From Micromonospora pallida (lineage in GTDB: Bacteria; Actinomycetota; Actinomycetes; Mycobacteriales; Micromonosporaceae): a stretch of DNA of 64,000 bases. The position numbers and the translations under genes were made by a program. The notes under the pieces are model-generated. The model was not told the DNA's origin. It did no database searches and worked only from the letters and a program-made list of their open reading frames with translations. Positions 53,819 through 63,148 of this stretch are shown here, piece by piece (position 1 is the first letter of the stretch; the number at the start of each line of letters is the position of its first letter). The DNA lies in NCBI RefSeq assembly GCF_900090325.1, contig NZ_FMHW01000002.1, positions 2,728,001 to 2,792,000 of the forward strand, given 5' to 3'.

Positions 53819-54009
53819 ACTCGTCTTCTCCCTCGCGGTACGGCGGACGGTGCCGGGTCGACCGCGTCGGCCACCGACGCCGGCGGCTCCGACAATCGAC
53901 AGCGATCAACTCCTGCGCATTGACCGTATGCAATGGATCAATGTGGGGCAAGGATTGCGGTGGCGACCATGCCGGCCGGCCCGCGGCGACCGGTGGCCGG
54001 TCCGAGCCA

Positions 54010-54132
54010 GGTAACGCCGAGGAGTACGACGTGCGGCAGCGCCAGTTGCGCGGCAACCTGCCGCAGGGGTTCGTACACGCGCTGATGCTGGAGACCGCGG
54101 TGACGCTCGGGCAGGTGGGCCCCTGCCACTGA
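54010..54132 (+). pseudogene. C-terminal remnant of a GH15-like glycosidase
   Basis: The last 40 codons of a frame ending in TGA at 54130 read 'AEEYDVRQRQLRGNLPQGF' then 'VHALMLETAVTLG'. This is the closing pattern of GH15 glucoamylase/trehalase-type proteins (EEYD, G-N-x-P-Q-x-x-x-H-A). No matching upstream part exists between the leftward binding-protein gene and this fragment, so the rest of the gene has been lost. It would have been rightward, opposite to both neighbours. Confidence 0.55.
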
Positions 54133-54145
54133 CCGGCGGGTCGAC

Positions 54146-56313
54146 TCAGGCGACCCGGTACTGCTGTGCGCGGTCGGCCCGGAACTCCAGGCCGTTGCCG
54201 GGCCGGTCCACCGGCACCTGGGCGGCCCCGCCGGTGGCCGGCTCGGCGCCGTCGAAGAACATCGGCTCGATACGGACGTGGTCGTGGAACCACTCCAGGT
54301 GCCGCAGGTTGGGGACGGCGGCGGCGACCGGGAGGTGCTGGTGCGGCGCGCAGTGGCCGGACACCTCCAGCCCGGCGGCGTCGGCCACGGTGGCCGCGCG
54401 GAGGAACCCACTGATGCCGCCGCAGCGGGTGACGTCGACCTGGAGGCAGTCCACGTACGGGGCCATCCGGAAGTAGACCAGGTCGTACCCGTACTCTCCG
54501 GCCGCCACGTCCGGTCGGACGTGGTCGCGGACCAGGCCGAGGCCGGGCAGGTCGTCGGAGCTGACCGGTTCCTCGTACCAGCGCACGTCCAGGTCCGCCA
54601 CGGCGTGCGCCACCCGGATCGCCTGCTTGCGCTGGTACGCGCCGTTGGCGTCGACGTACAGCTCCGCGCCGTCGCCGATGCTGCGCCGGGCCGCCGCCAT
54701 CCGGGCCAGGTACCGCCCCACCTCCGTGCCGCACGACCCGCCGATCTTGATCTTCACCCGGGGAATGCCCTGCTCGTGCACCCCGTCGGCGAGCTGCCGG
54801 TGCTGGCGCTTGGGCAGCAGCTCGCCCCGGGCCTGCCCGTCGCCGTGCTCGCCGGAGAACGAGCCGCCGTAGGAGACGACCAGATCGGCGGCCCGTTCGA
54901 CGAAGGACCGGAAGTCCCGCACCCCGTCGGCGTCACGCAGCCGGAACGGGATCCGGCTGTGCACGCAGCCCTGCCCGAAGTGCCCGTACACGGAGGCCTG
55001 CTGGAGGCCGTGCTCGCGGTAGAGCCGTTGCAGGTCGCGCAGGTAGTCGCCGAGCCGCTCCGGGGCGACCGCCGAGTCCTCCCACCCCGGCCAGGTGTCG
55101 TCCGCGCCGGGCACGTGGGCGGTGGCGCCCAGCCCGGAGTCGCGGACCGCCCACATCCGCTGCTCGTCGGCGGGGTCGGCGAACTCGTGCACCCGTGGCC
55201 CGCCGTCGCGACGGACGGCAGCGATCAGCCCGTCGGCGGCGGACCGGGCCTGCTCGGGCGTGTCGCCGCCGAGCTGCACCATCAGCCAGGCGCCGCCCTC
55301 GGGCAGTTCGTGCAGCGCGTGCGGGTGCAGGCGCTTGAGCCGTTCGAACCTGACCAGCTTGTCGTCGATCCCCTCCAGGACGATCGGCTGGTGCGCCAGG
55401 ACTCTGGGCACGTCGTCGCCGGCGGCGGCGATGTCCGGGTAGCTGAGGAAGACCATCACGTTGGCCTTGACCCGGGGGATCAGCTTCAGCCGGGCCCGCA
55501 GGATGGTGACCAGGGTCCCCTCGGAGCCGACCAGGGCCTGGGCGACGTGGAAGTTCTTCTCCGGCAGCAGGCTGTCCAGGTTGTAGCCGGAGACCCGGCG
55601 CGGGATGTCCGGGTAGCGGGTCCGGATGTCGGCCAGGTACTCGTCGCGCAGCGCGCGCAACTGCCGGTAGAGCCGGGCCTTGTCGCCGCCGTCGCGCTGG
55701 ATGCGGGCGTACTCGTCGTCGCTGGTCTCCCCCACCCACATCCGGGTGCCGTCGTAGAGCAGCACCTCCAGCTCGACGACGTTGTCGACCACCGTCCCGG
55801 CGCGCTGCGTGGTGGCGCCGCAGGAGTTGTTGCCGAGCATGCCGCCGAGGGTGCAGTGGTCGTGGGTGGCCAGCCGGGGCCCGTACTCCAGCCCGGTCGA
55901 GCTGAGCTGGGCGTTCAGTTCGTCCAGCACGATCCCGGGTTCGACCAGGCAGGTGCGGGCCCGCTCGTCGACCTCCAGCAGCCGGTGGCAGTACTTCGAC
56001 CAGTCCACCACACGGCGGTGTTGGTGCACTCGCCGGCCAGGCTGGTGCCGCCACCCCGGGAGGTCAGCGGCGCGCCGTGGCGTCGGCACACCGCGACCGC
56101 AGCCACCGCCGCGTCGACCGTACGCGGCACGACCACCCCGAGCGGCACCTGCCGGTAGTTGGACGCGTCGGTGGAGTACGCGGCGCGGGAGCCGGTGTCG
56201 AAGCGGACCTCGCCGTCCACCTCGGCGCGCAGGTCGGCGGCGAGACCGGCCAGGTCGATCCGGTGGGCCGGTTCGGATGGCCGCCGGACCGGATCGGGCA
56301 GTACCCCGGTCAC
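54146..56313 (-). pseudogene. Chimeric remnant: FAD-linked oxidase joined to enolase-superfamily protein
   Basis: The 5' part begins at GTG 56313, overlapping the TPP-enzyme stop, and encodes the FAD-binding half of a large D-2-hydroxyacid dehydrogenase (GlcD type): 'LTSRGGGTSLAGECTNTAV'. Near 56010 the frame shifts by one base; downstream 'VVDWSKYCHRLLEVDERAR' continues in the next frame. The oxidase stops being homologous right after 'GEHGDGQARGELLPK' (around 54808), where about 450 residues including the Fe-S part should follow. There it joins in frame the C-terminal half of a mandelate-racemase/enolase protein: 'IPRVKIKIGGSCGTEVGR', 'ELYVDANGAY', 'VRWYEEPVSSDDL', ending at 54146. This looks like a deletion scar between two neighbouring genes plus a frameshift, so function is doubtful. 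Confidence 0.8.
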
Positions 56314-58076
56314 GACCGCAGCTCGTTGATCTTGTCGCGGGCAATGGTGGCCAGGGTCGCCGCCTTGTGCGGCTGGCCGCGCAGGAACGCCTCGGTGAAG
56401 TGCTTCGCCTGGTCGTACTTGACCTTGCCGGGCATCGGCGGCTCGTTCGGGTTGACGTCGCAGTCGACCAGCGCCGGGCCGGGGTGCGCGAGGGCCTCCC
56501 GGATCGCGCCGGGCACCGACTTCGCGTCGGTGACCTTGACGCCGAAGCTGCCGCAGGCCCGCGCCCAGGCCCCGAAGTCGGCCTCCGGCTGCCGGTGCCG
56601 CACCGCGTACTCGGGGTAGCCGAGGACGATCTGCTCCCAGAGGATCTGCCCGTACGAGTTGTTGTTGTTGACCACGACCTTGATCGGCAGTTCGTGTCGT
56701 ACGGCGGTGAGGAACTCGGCCATCAGCATGGCGAACCCGCCGTCACCGACGTACGCGATCACCTGCCGGCCCGGATACGCGTGCTGCATCGCGATCGCGT
56801 ACGGCAGGCCGGGCGCCATCGTCGCCAGGTTGCCGGAGAGGAAGAACTCACGGTCGCCGCGGATCGTCCAGTGCCGGGCCGACCAGGTGGCGATGGTGCC
56901 CGAGTCACAGGTCAGGATGGCGTCGTCGGCCGCGGCGTCGTCGATGCAGCTCATCAGGTACTGCGGAGCGATCGGCGCCCGCTCCGGGTCCGCCAAGCTG
57001 GCCATCTCCGACCGCCAGGCGGCCATCCTGCGCTGGCACGTCTCGAGGAACGACCGGTCCGGGCGACGCGGGAGCAGCGGCAGCAGTTGGCGCAACGCCT
57101 GGCGGGCGTCCGCGCAGACCGGTGCGTCGACCGGCAGCCGCATCCCGATCAGGCTGGGATCGACGTCGATCTGCACCACCTTCGCCTGCCCCGGCGCGGG
57201 CAGGTACTTCCCGTACGGGAAGGAGGTGCCCACCATCAGCAGGGTGTCGCACTCCTCCATCAGCTCCTCGCTCGGCGCGGTGCCGAGCAGGCCGAGCCCG
57301 CCGGTGGTCAGCGGGTGGTCGTCGGGCACCACCTGCTTGCCCGGCAGGGTCTTCACGATCGGGCTGGCCAGGGCCTCGGCCACCGCGAGTACCTCCGCGC
57401 GGGCGCCCCGGGCCCCCACCCCGACCAGCATGGCCACCTTCCGGCCCGCCTGGAGCACCTCGGCCGCCTTCGCCAACTCCCGGGGGTCCGGCGGCAGTTG
57501 CGGGTACGACAGCACCGCCAGGCTCGTCGGCGGTCGCCCCGGGCTGACGTGCCGGTACGGGTCCTCGGAGGCGAGCGCGACCTGCACGTCGTTGGGGAAG
57601 GTCAGGTGGGCCACGGTCCGCCTGCTCAACGCGGTACGGATGGCCAGGTCCACCACCGCCGGCATCTGCTGCGGGTTGGTGACCATCAGGTTGTACGCGG
57701 CCACGTCCTGGTAGAGCTGCGTGGTGTGCACCTCCTGCTGGTAGTGCGAGCCGAGCACCGAGGTCTCCTGCATGCCGGTGATCGCCAGCACCGGCACATG
57801 GTCGAGTTTGGCGTCGTAGAGCCCGTTGAGCAGGTGGATCGCCCCCGGGCCGGAGGTGGCCACGCAGACGCCGAGGCGGCCGGTGGCCTTGGCGTACCCG
57901 GTGGCCATGAAGGCGGCGGCCTCCTCGTGGTGCACCAGCACGAACCGCAACTTCTCCTGTTGTCGACGGAAGCCCTCCATCAGCCCGTTGATGCCGTCCC
58001 CGGGCAGACCGAAGACGGTGTCCACACCCCACTCCACCAGCCGTCGGGCCAGGCTCTCGCCCACGATCTCCTGCAC
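56310..58076 (-). CDS. Thiamine-diphosphate enzyme, pyruvate oxidase (PoxB)-like
   Basis: This 588-residue protein has the three-domain TPP fold. 'VFGLPGDGINGLMEGF' and 'LVHHEEAAAFMATGYAKATG' contain the activating Glu near residue 51. A central FAD/nucleotide-like domain has 'VGVGARGARAEVLAVAEAL'. The TPP motif is 'VIAYVGDGGFAMLMAEFLTA' running to 'VVNNNNSYG' (about residues 417-452). Overall pattern and C-terminal tail fit pyruvate:quinone oxidoreductase or a related oxidase more than acetolactate synthase. If so it would pass electrons to menaquinone beside the cytochrome bc/oxidase genes on the same strand, 21 bases upstream. Substrate is inferred. Confidence 0.82.
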   Translation of the reverse strand: MQEIVGESLARRLVEWGVDTVFGLPGDGINGLMEGFRRQQEKLRFVLVHHEEAAAFMATGYAKATGRLGVCVATSGPGAIHLLNGLYDAKLDHVPVLAITGMQETSVLGSHYQQEVHTTQLYQDVAAYNLMVTNPQQMPAVVDLAIRTALSRRTVAHLTFPNDVQVALASEDPYRHVSPGRPPTSLAVLSYPQLPPDPRELAKAAEVLQAGRKVAMLVGVGARGARAEVLAVAEALASPIVKTLPGKQVVPDDHPLTTGGLGLLGTAPSEELMEECDTLLMVGTSFPYGKYLPAPGQAKVVQIDVDPSLIGMRLPVDAPVCADARQALRQLLPLLPRRPDRSFLETCQRRMAAWRSEMASLADPERAPIAPQYLMSCIDDAAADDAILTCDSGTIATWSARHWTIRGDREFFLSGNLATMAPGLPYAIAMQHAYPGRQVIAYVGDGGFAMLMAEFLTAVRHELPIKVVVNNNNSYGQILWEQIVLGYPEYAVRHRQPEADFGAWARACGSFGVKVTDAKSVPGAIREALAHPGPALVDCDVNPNEPPMPGKVKYDQAKHFTEAFLRGQPHKAATLATIARDKINELRS

Positions 58077-58097
58077 GTCGTCCTCCTCGTTTCCTGG

Positions 58098-59804
58098 TCA
58101 GTCCTTCGTCCGTGGGTCCCCACGACGGGATGCGCGCCGTTGCCGGAGGGCCGCCGCGAACAGCGAGACACCCAGTGCGGTGTTGCCCCAGCGGCGCAAC
58201 GCGGCGCGGACCCGGCCGGGCGGCGGAGATGGCGGCGGGCCGGGCACCCGCGTCTGGTCCACATCGGGGTACGCGAGCCGCGCCGCGTCCACCGCCTCCT
58301 GCTCGGTCAGCACGGCCCGGTTACCGAGGACCGCGACACCGGCCTGGTCGTCGCGGTAGCGCCAACGCCACACCTGACCGTCGGGCCAGCGTTCGATCCG
58401 CTCTCCCGGCCGGTCCGGCGCCGGCAGTTCCGGCTCGCTCTCCGGGGCACTGTCGTCCGGTTGCCGGGCGGCCCGCAGGTCGGCGCCGGTCAGGTCGCCG
58501 AGGCGCGCGGCGTCGCCCCGGCGCAGCGCCCGGGCCAGCAGGAAGGCCAGCGCCCCGGCGAGCACCGGCAGCACCAGCGCCAGCACGCGGAACACATCGA
58601 GCACGTCGTACAGCGGCACGCGCAGCAGCCGGGCGATGACGTCGTCGCCGGCCGCGACGACCAGCACTCCGAAGAAGGTCAGGGCCATCACCCCGACCCC
58701 CATCCGGACCGGGTGGTCGCGGGGCCGGTCGAGCAGGTGGTGTGCCCGGCGGTCCCCGCCGCACCAGCGTTCCAGGAACGGCCAGGCGTAGAGGGCGAGA
58801 AAGGTGACGCCGCCGAGCACCACGCCCGGGAAGAACGGCGCGGGCACCAGGTGACCGGCGACGTGGATCTCCCACGGCGGGAACAGCCGCAACGCCCCGT
58901 CGCCCCAGGCGACGTACCAGTCCGGTTGGGCGGGCGAGGTGGCCTGGTCGGGGGCGAACGGCCCGTAGAGCCAGACCGGGTTGATCTGCACCAGACCGCC
59001 GAGCGCGAACAGCACCGCCAGCACCCAGGCGAACAGCGCCAGGGAGCGCAGCGTGTAGCTGGGGTAGAGCCGGGAGCCGACCACGTTGTGCTCGGTCCGG
59101 CCGGGGCCGGGGAACTGGCTGTGCTTCTGCCGGACGATCATCGCGAGATGCGCGGAGACCAGCGCGACCAGCAGCGCGGGCACCAGCAGCACGTGCGTGA
59201 CGAACAGCCGCGGGATCATCTCGGCGGAGGGGAACTCGCCGCCGAGGCCGAGGAAGGCCAGCCACGAGCCGACCAGCGGGATCGACTCCACCACCGAGAC
59301 GATGATCCGCAGGCCGAGGCCGGAGAGCAGGTCGTCGGGCAGGGAGTAGCCGGTGAAGCCGTTCGCCAGGGCCAGCGTCAGCATGGTCACGCCGACCAGC
59401 CAGTTCAGCTCCCGAGGCTTGCGGAACGCGCCGGTGAAGAAGATCCGGACTAGGTGCACCAGGATCGCCGCGACGAAGACCAGGGCCGCCCAGTGGTGGG
59501 TCTGCCGGATCAGCAGCCCCGCCCGTACGTCCCAACTCAGCCGCACAGTGGAGGCGTACGCGGCGGAGGTCGTGCTGCCGTCCAGCGGGGCGTACGCGCC
59601 GTGGTAGACCCGGTCGGCGGAGCTAGGTTCGAAGAACAGGGTCAGGTAGACGCCGGTGAGGATGAGCGCGACGAGGGAGTAGAGGGCGATCTCGCCGAGC
59701 ATGAACGACCAGTGGTCCGGGAACACCTTCGCCAGTGCCCGGCGGGTCAGCGGGGAGAGTCGCAGCCGGTCGTCGACCGCGCGGGCCAGTCGGTCGACGA
59801 TCAC
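58098..59804 (-). CDS. qcrB: Cytochrome b subunit of bc complex
   Basis: This 568-residue protein starts at GTG 59804, overlapping the Rieske stop (GTGA). The cytochrome b core shows 'SWDVRAGLLIRQTHHWAALVFVAAILVHLVRIFF' (heme ligands in helix B), 'GAFRKPRELNWLVG' and 'FTGYSLPDDLLSG'. Helix D has 'RLFVTHVLLVPALLVALVSAHLAMI', and 'RQKHSQFPGPGRTEHNVVGSRLYP' is an actinobacterial QcrB mark. The Qo-site segment appears as 'SPAQPDWYVAWGDGALRL', with PDWY in place of PEWY. About eight helices are followed by a long soluble tail of 150 residues. It oxidises menaquinol in the bc-aa3 chain. PDWY is a notable variant. Confidence 0.9.
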   Translation of the reverse strand: MIVDRLARAVDDRLRLSPLTRRALAKVFPDHWSFMLGEIALYSLVALILTGVYLTLFFEPSSADRVYHGAYAPLDGSTTSAAYASTVRLSWDVRAGLLIRQTHHWAALVFVAAILVHLVRIFFTGAFRKPRELNWLVGVTMLTLALANGFTGYSLPDDLLSGLGLRIIVSVVESIPLVGSWLAFLGLGGEFPSAEMIPRLFVTHVLLVPALLVALVSAHLAMIVRQKHSQFPGPGRTEHNVVGSRLYPSYTLRSLALFAWVLAVLFALGGLVQINPVWLYGPFAPDQATSPAQPDWYVAWGDGALRLFPPWEIHVAGHLVPAPFFPGVVLGGVTFLALYAWPFLERWCGGDRRAHHLLDRPRDHPVRMGVGVMALTFFGVLVVAAGDDVIARLLRVPLYDVLDVFRVLALVLPVLAGALAFLLARALRRGDAARLGDLTGADLRAARQPDDSAPESEPELPAPDRPGERIERWPDGQVWRWRYRDDQAGVAVLGNRAVLTEQEAVDAARLAYPDVDQTRVPGPPPSPPPGRVRAALRRWGNTALGVSLFAAALRQRRASRRGDPRTKD

Positions 59805-60667
59805 GGCCGGCTCCAGAAGCCGGCGCCGGGCGGCGCGGTGAAGTCGCCCGTGGCCCGCAGGTGACCGTCCGGGTCGACCTCGACCGGCAGGCCGGGCAGC
59901 GAACGGGCGGCGGGTCCGGCTACCGGGGCGGCGTCGGCCAGGAGGTCGAACGACGACTGGTGGCAGGGGCACAGCAGCCGGCCGGTGCCCTTGAGGTAGA
60001 GCCGCACCGGGCAGCCGGCGTGGGTGCAGAGCAGCGAGTAGACGACCAGTCCGGCCAGGTGGCCGGCGGCCGGCGGCCGGGTGAACCGCTCCGGTGCCAG
60101 CCGGACGGCGAAGGCCGGGGCGTCACCGGCGTCGACGCCGCCCTCGGGGAACACCCCGACCAGCGTCCCGGCCGGCACGTCCTCGGGTCGCAGCGGCTGC
60201 CCGCCGCTGGTCAGCAGCCGTACGCCCGGCCCCCACGGGGTGTCCCGGCGGGCCCGCACCGGGTGGCCACGGTCCCAGGGGAGCAGTGACCGGAGCGGGA
60301 ACAGCGCCGCGACGCCGAGCGCGGTCAGCGCCAGACCCAGCGGGGCGACGAGGCCGCGTCGGCGGATCGGGCTGTCCGGTGCGCTGAGCTCGGCGGCGGT
60401 CAACGCCTGCTCGACCGGCGGCGGGGTGAAGCCCTCGTGCTCCTCGACGTACCCGCCGACCGGCGCCAGCCGGCGTCCCCAGATCGCCAGGCCGGTAGCC
60501 AGCCCGGCGAACGCCACCGCCAGGCACACCCCCTCCCAGCGGGTCTGCCCACCGAGACCGTAGACGACCGCGAAGCCGATCGCGCCGGCCGCGCTGACCA
60601 GGAAGGACAGCGTGATCCGTCGGGTCACTCCGGGCGGCGCCGGCGCCACCGGTGGACGTCGGCTCAC
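59801..60667 (-). CDS. qcrA: Rieske iron-sulfur subunit of bc complex
   Basis: This 288-residue protein begins at GTG 60667, overlapping the diheme cytochrome stop. Three N-terminal helices (about residues 17-38, 43-63 and 100-120) are the actinobacterial arrangement. The 2Fe-2S ligands are 'CTHAGC' and 'CPCHQSSFD'. Between them 'PVRLYLKGTGRLL' is short. The C-terminal 'LPGLPVEVDPDGHLRATGDF' closes the fold. It moves electrons from menaquinol to the diheme cytochrome. Confidence 0.9.
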   Translation of the reverse strand: MSRRPPVAPAPPGVTRRITLSFLVSAAGAIGFAVVYGLGGQTRWEGVCLAVAFAGLATGLAIWGRRLAPVGGYVEEHEGFTPPPVEQALTAAELSAPDSPIRRRGLVAPLGLALTALGVAALFPLRSLLPWDRGHPVRARRDTPWGPGVRLLTSGGQPLRPEDVPAGTLVGVFPEGGVDAGDAPAFAVRLAPERFTRPPAAGHLAGLVVYSLLCTHAGCPVRLYLKGTGRLLCPCHQSSFDLLADAAPVAGPAARSLPGLPVEVDPDGHLRATGDFTAPPGAGFWSRP

Positions 60668-61476
60668 TCCCCGGCCCTCCGGCCGAGCCAGCGGGCCGCG
60701 GCGACGAGCAGCCCCAGCGTGACGATCCAGGCGACGAGGCCCTCGGCCAGCGGGCCGATCCGGCCGAGCGGGTTCCCGCCCCGGTCCGACCGCTGGCCGC
60801 GCAACTGCTGGACGTAGCCGACCAGGTCGTCCACCTGCTGGTCGGTGAAGACCTGGCTGGGGAAGACCGGCATCAGGCCGGGGCCGACGCGGATCGCCTC
60901 GGCGACCTGGACCGGCGTCGCGTCGTACAGCGGTGGGGCGATCCAGCCGCTGGTCAGCGGCGCCCCGGCGCCGGCTGCGCCGTGACAGGGGGCGCAGTTC
61001 GTGGCGAAGAGTTCCCGCCCGGAGGTGAGGCGGCCCGGGGCGACCCGGGGAATCCCCGGGCCGCCACCGCCGAAGCTGGTCACGTGGTCGACCAGCGCGG
61101 CGATCTCGCCGGCCGAGAAGACCGGCTCGCCACGGCGCGGTTGCCGCTGCTCGGACGGGAGGGGCATCCGTCCGGTGGCGACCTGGAAGTCCACCGACGC
61201 GGCCCCGACCCCGACGAGCGAGGGGCCGCGCTGGCTGCCCTGACCCTGATCGCCGTGGCAGCTCGCGCAGTTCTGCCGGTACAACGCCTCGCCCCGGTTC
61301 CCCCCGCCGGGCGTCACCATGGTCGGACTGCCGCTCGGCGTCACCATGGTCGGGCTGCCGCCCGGCCCGGCGGGGCCGGGTGGCGTGGGCGCCGCGAGGG
61401 CTGCCGGTCCGGCGACCAACGCCAGTGCCGCGCCCGCCGCGCCGGCCCGCCACCGCTGGTACGTCCGCTTCCGCAT
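60664..61476 (-). CDS. Diheme cytochrome c subunit (QcrC-like)
   Basis: This 270-residue protein has a signal sequence, then two class-I cytochrome c domains with CASCH (Cys70) and CAPCH (Cys161). Met ligands are likely in 'GRMPLP' and 'GLMPVFP'. A C-terminal helix at about 243-262 anchors it. A 9-residue duplication (SPTMVTPSG/SPTMVTPGG, residues 41-58) sits before the first domain. The diheme cytochrome links the bc complex to the oxidase in actinobacteria, replacing soluble cytochrome c. It overlaps qcrA by 4 bases. Confidence 0.88.
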   Translation of the reverse strand: MRKRTYQRWRAGAAGAALALVAGPAALAAPTPPGPAGPGGSPTMVTPSGSPTMVTPGGGNRGEALYRQNCASCHGDQGQGSQRGPSLVGVGAASVDFQVATGRMPLPSEQRQPRRGEPVFSAGEIAALVDHVTSFGGGGPGIPRVAPGRLTSGRELFATNCAPCHGAAGAGAPLTSGWIAPPLYDATPVQVAEAIRVGPGLMPVFPSQVFTDQQVDDLVGYVQQLRGQRSDRGGNPLGRIGPLAEGLVAWIVTLGLLVAAARWLGRRAGE

Positions 61477-61479
61477 CGC

Positions 61480-61869
61480 TCACTCCAGGGTGTGCAGGTA
61501 GGCGGCGATGTCCCGGGCGTCGATCGCGCTGACCCCCAGGTCCGGCATGGCCGTGCCGGGCTCGACCGCCTGCGGATCGGCGATCCAGTGCTGCAGGTTG
61601 TCCGCGTTGTTCACCAGGTTCCCGGCGATGTAGGAGCGGGACCCGAAGTGGGTCAGCGGCGGGCCCACCAGACCGTTGGCCCGGTCGATGCCGGGGATGG
61701 TGTGGCAGGAGCCGCAGCCGTACCGGGCGATGAGCGTCGCCCCCCGGTCCGGCTGTCCGCCACGGACCTCGGGCGGCGGAGGCGGGTCGGTGCGCGCGCA
61801 CCCGGGCACGACCAGCAGCCACGGCAGCGCCACCAGCAGGGTCAGCGGCCCCCGGATCCGGCGGTTCAC
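61480..61869 (-). CDS. Lipoprotein monoheme cytochrome c
   Basis: This 129-residue protein begins at GTG 61869 (GTGA overlap with ctaG). Lipobox VVPGC places the lipid Cys at 24. One CGSCH heme motif follows in 'IARYGCGSCHTIPGID', with a Met ligand in 'GTAMPDLGV'. It is like the cytochrome c fused to caa3 oxidase subunit II, here as a separate lipoprotein. It may shuttle electrons from the bc complex or serve as the c-domain of the oxidase. It is only 3 bases from the diheme cytochrome gene. Confidence 0.85.
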   Translation of the reverse strand: MNRRIRGPLTLLVALPWLLVVPGCARTDPPPPPEVRGGQPDRGATLIARYGCGSCHTIPGIDRANGLVGPPLTHFGSRSYIAGNLVNNADNLQHWIADPQAVEPGTAMPDLGVSAIDARDIAAYLHTLE

Positions 61870-62756
61870 GACGCCACTCCCTCGGTGGCCGCCCGCCGGC
61901 CCCCGCTCTCCGGCGAGGTCACCCGCTCCGGGCGTCGCCGTTGCAGGGCCGACAGCCAGCGCAGGAACGTCGCCAGGGCGGCGATCAGCGCCACGACGTC
62001 CATCGGCGCCCACATCAGCAGCCCGGCCAACTGCTGGTCGGCCAGTGGGTCGGCACCGAGCACCGCCACCGGGTAGACCGGCCGGGGCGCGAAGGTGAGC
62101 ACGGCGCCCAGCGCGGACGCCGGCAGCATGGTGCCGATCAGCAGCAGCATGCCGGTCGGCGCGGGCAGCCGGTGCCGGGGAGCGCCGAGCAGCGGCGCCC
62201 AGAGCAGCCAGGCCGACCCGACGAAGCAGGCGTGCTGCACCACGTGCACGACCGGGTGCCGCTCGGCGGCGAGATAGGGCACGGGCAGGTGCCAGAACCA
62301 GAGCACGACCGTCTGGAGACCGCCCGCGACCAGCGCCACGACCACCGGGCGACGCAGCCACCGGCCCGGTCCGGTGACCCGCAGCCGGGCCAGCCGACGA
62401 CGTAGCGCCGCCGGGCAGGCCAGGGTCAGCGGCAGTCCGGCGGCCCCGGCCGCGAGCAGCGGTCCCGCGACGAGCAGCAGCAACATGTGCTGCGTCATGT
62501 GCACGGCGAGGCCCCGGGCTGCCAGCGCGGCGATCGGACCGTTCTGGGCGGCGAGCAGGACGAGCAGGCCGGCTCCGAAGGCGACCACCCGCCAGCCCGG
62601 CAGGACGTCGCCGACACCTCGCCGGGCCCACAGCTCGTGGACGCCCCGCCCGTAGCCGGCGGCGAGCAGGGCCAGCACGGTCACCAGCAGCATGGCGAGA
62701 ATGCCGCCGGCCACCTCGTCCGCGCCCGCAGGCCCGGGGGCGGTCAGCGCTGGCAT
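61866..62756 (-). CDS. ctaG: Cytochrome c oxidase assembly protein CtaG (caa3 type)
   Basis: This 296-residue protein starts at ATG 62756 and has about seven membrane helices. Family marks are 'RGLAVHMTQHMLLLLVAGPLL' with conserved His residues, 'VLWFWHLPVPYLAAE', 'HVVQHACFVGSAWLLWAPLLG' and 'ADQQLAGLLMWAPMDVV'. The caa3_CtaG family assists copper delivery to the oxidase; it is unrelated to the Cox11-type CtaG. Overlaps the small membrane protein gene by 13 bases and the cytochrome gene by 4. Confidence 0.88.
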   Translation of the reverse strand: MPALTAPGPAGADEVAGGILAMLLVTVLALLAAGYGRGVHELWARRGVGDVLPGWRVVAFGAGLLVLLAAQNGPIAALAARGLAVHMTQHMLLLLVAGPLLAAGAAGLPLTLACPAALRRRLARLRVTGPGRWLRRPVVVALVAGGLQTVVLWFWHLPVPYLAAERHPVVHVVQHACFVGSAWLLWAPLLGAPRHRLPAPTGMLLLIGTMLPASALGAVLTFAPRPVYPVAVLGADPLADQQLAGLLMWAPMDVVALIAALATFLRWLSALQRRRPERVTSPESGGRRAATEGVAS

Positions 62757-63148
62757 GGCGGTAGCACCAGCAGGGCGACGCCGCCCAGCATGATGATGGT
62801 CAGGAAGAGCAGGTTGGACCAGATGCCAACCACGGCGAGCAGCCGGCTGCGCCCCACCGACCGGTCCGCGCCGTCCGGTGGCGGCGGCGAGTCTGCGGTA
62901 CGCCGCCAGAGCAACGTGGACGCCAGCAGCGCGCCCACCGTGGCCAGCGCCGGCAGCACCACGGCGGCCCCGAGGACGGTACGCAGCGGGACCGCGCCGA
63001 TCCGCTCGGACCCGCTGGCACAGGTCAACTCGTCGACTCCCCAGCCGGCCAGCAGGTGCACCGCCCAGGCGACCGCGCCGCCGAGCACGGCGTACCAGAG
63101 CAGCAGCCCGCCGGCGAGGCGGACCCGGGGTCCGGGATGGGTGCTCAT
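62744..63148 (-). CDS. Small membrane protein of oxidase operon
   Basis: This 134-residue protein starts at ATG 63148 (ATGA overlap with oxidase subunit III). Three helices are seen at about 10-35, 50-75 and 100-128, with Arg/Pro-rich loops between them. I do not recognise the family. Its position between subunit III and ctaG, with overlaps on both sides, points to a role in assembly or as a small subunit (the site where a subunit IV gene often lies). It has one Cys in the first loop and one near the C-terminus. Confidence 0.75.
   Translation of the reverse strand: MSTHPGPRVRLAGGLLLWYAVLGGAVAWAVHLLAGWGVDELTCASGSERIGAVPLRTVLGAAVVLPALATVGALLASTLLWRRTADSPPPPDGADRSVGRSRLLAVVGIWSNLLFLTIIMLGGVALLVLPPCQR

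Noticed and set aside
53770..54009. Upstream part of the open frame that ends in the GH15-like tail
   Set aside because: Before codon 80 the frame shows no glycosidase sequence and lies antisense to the promoter and start of the binding-lipoprotein gene; only the last 40 codons look real.
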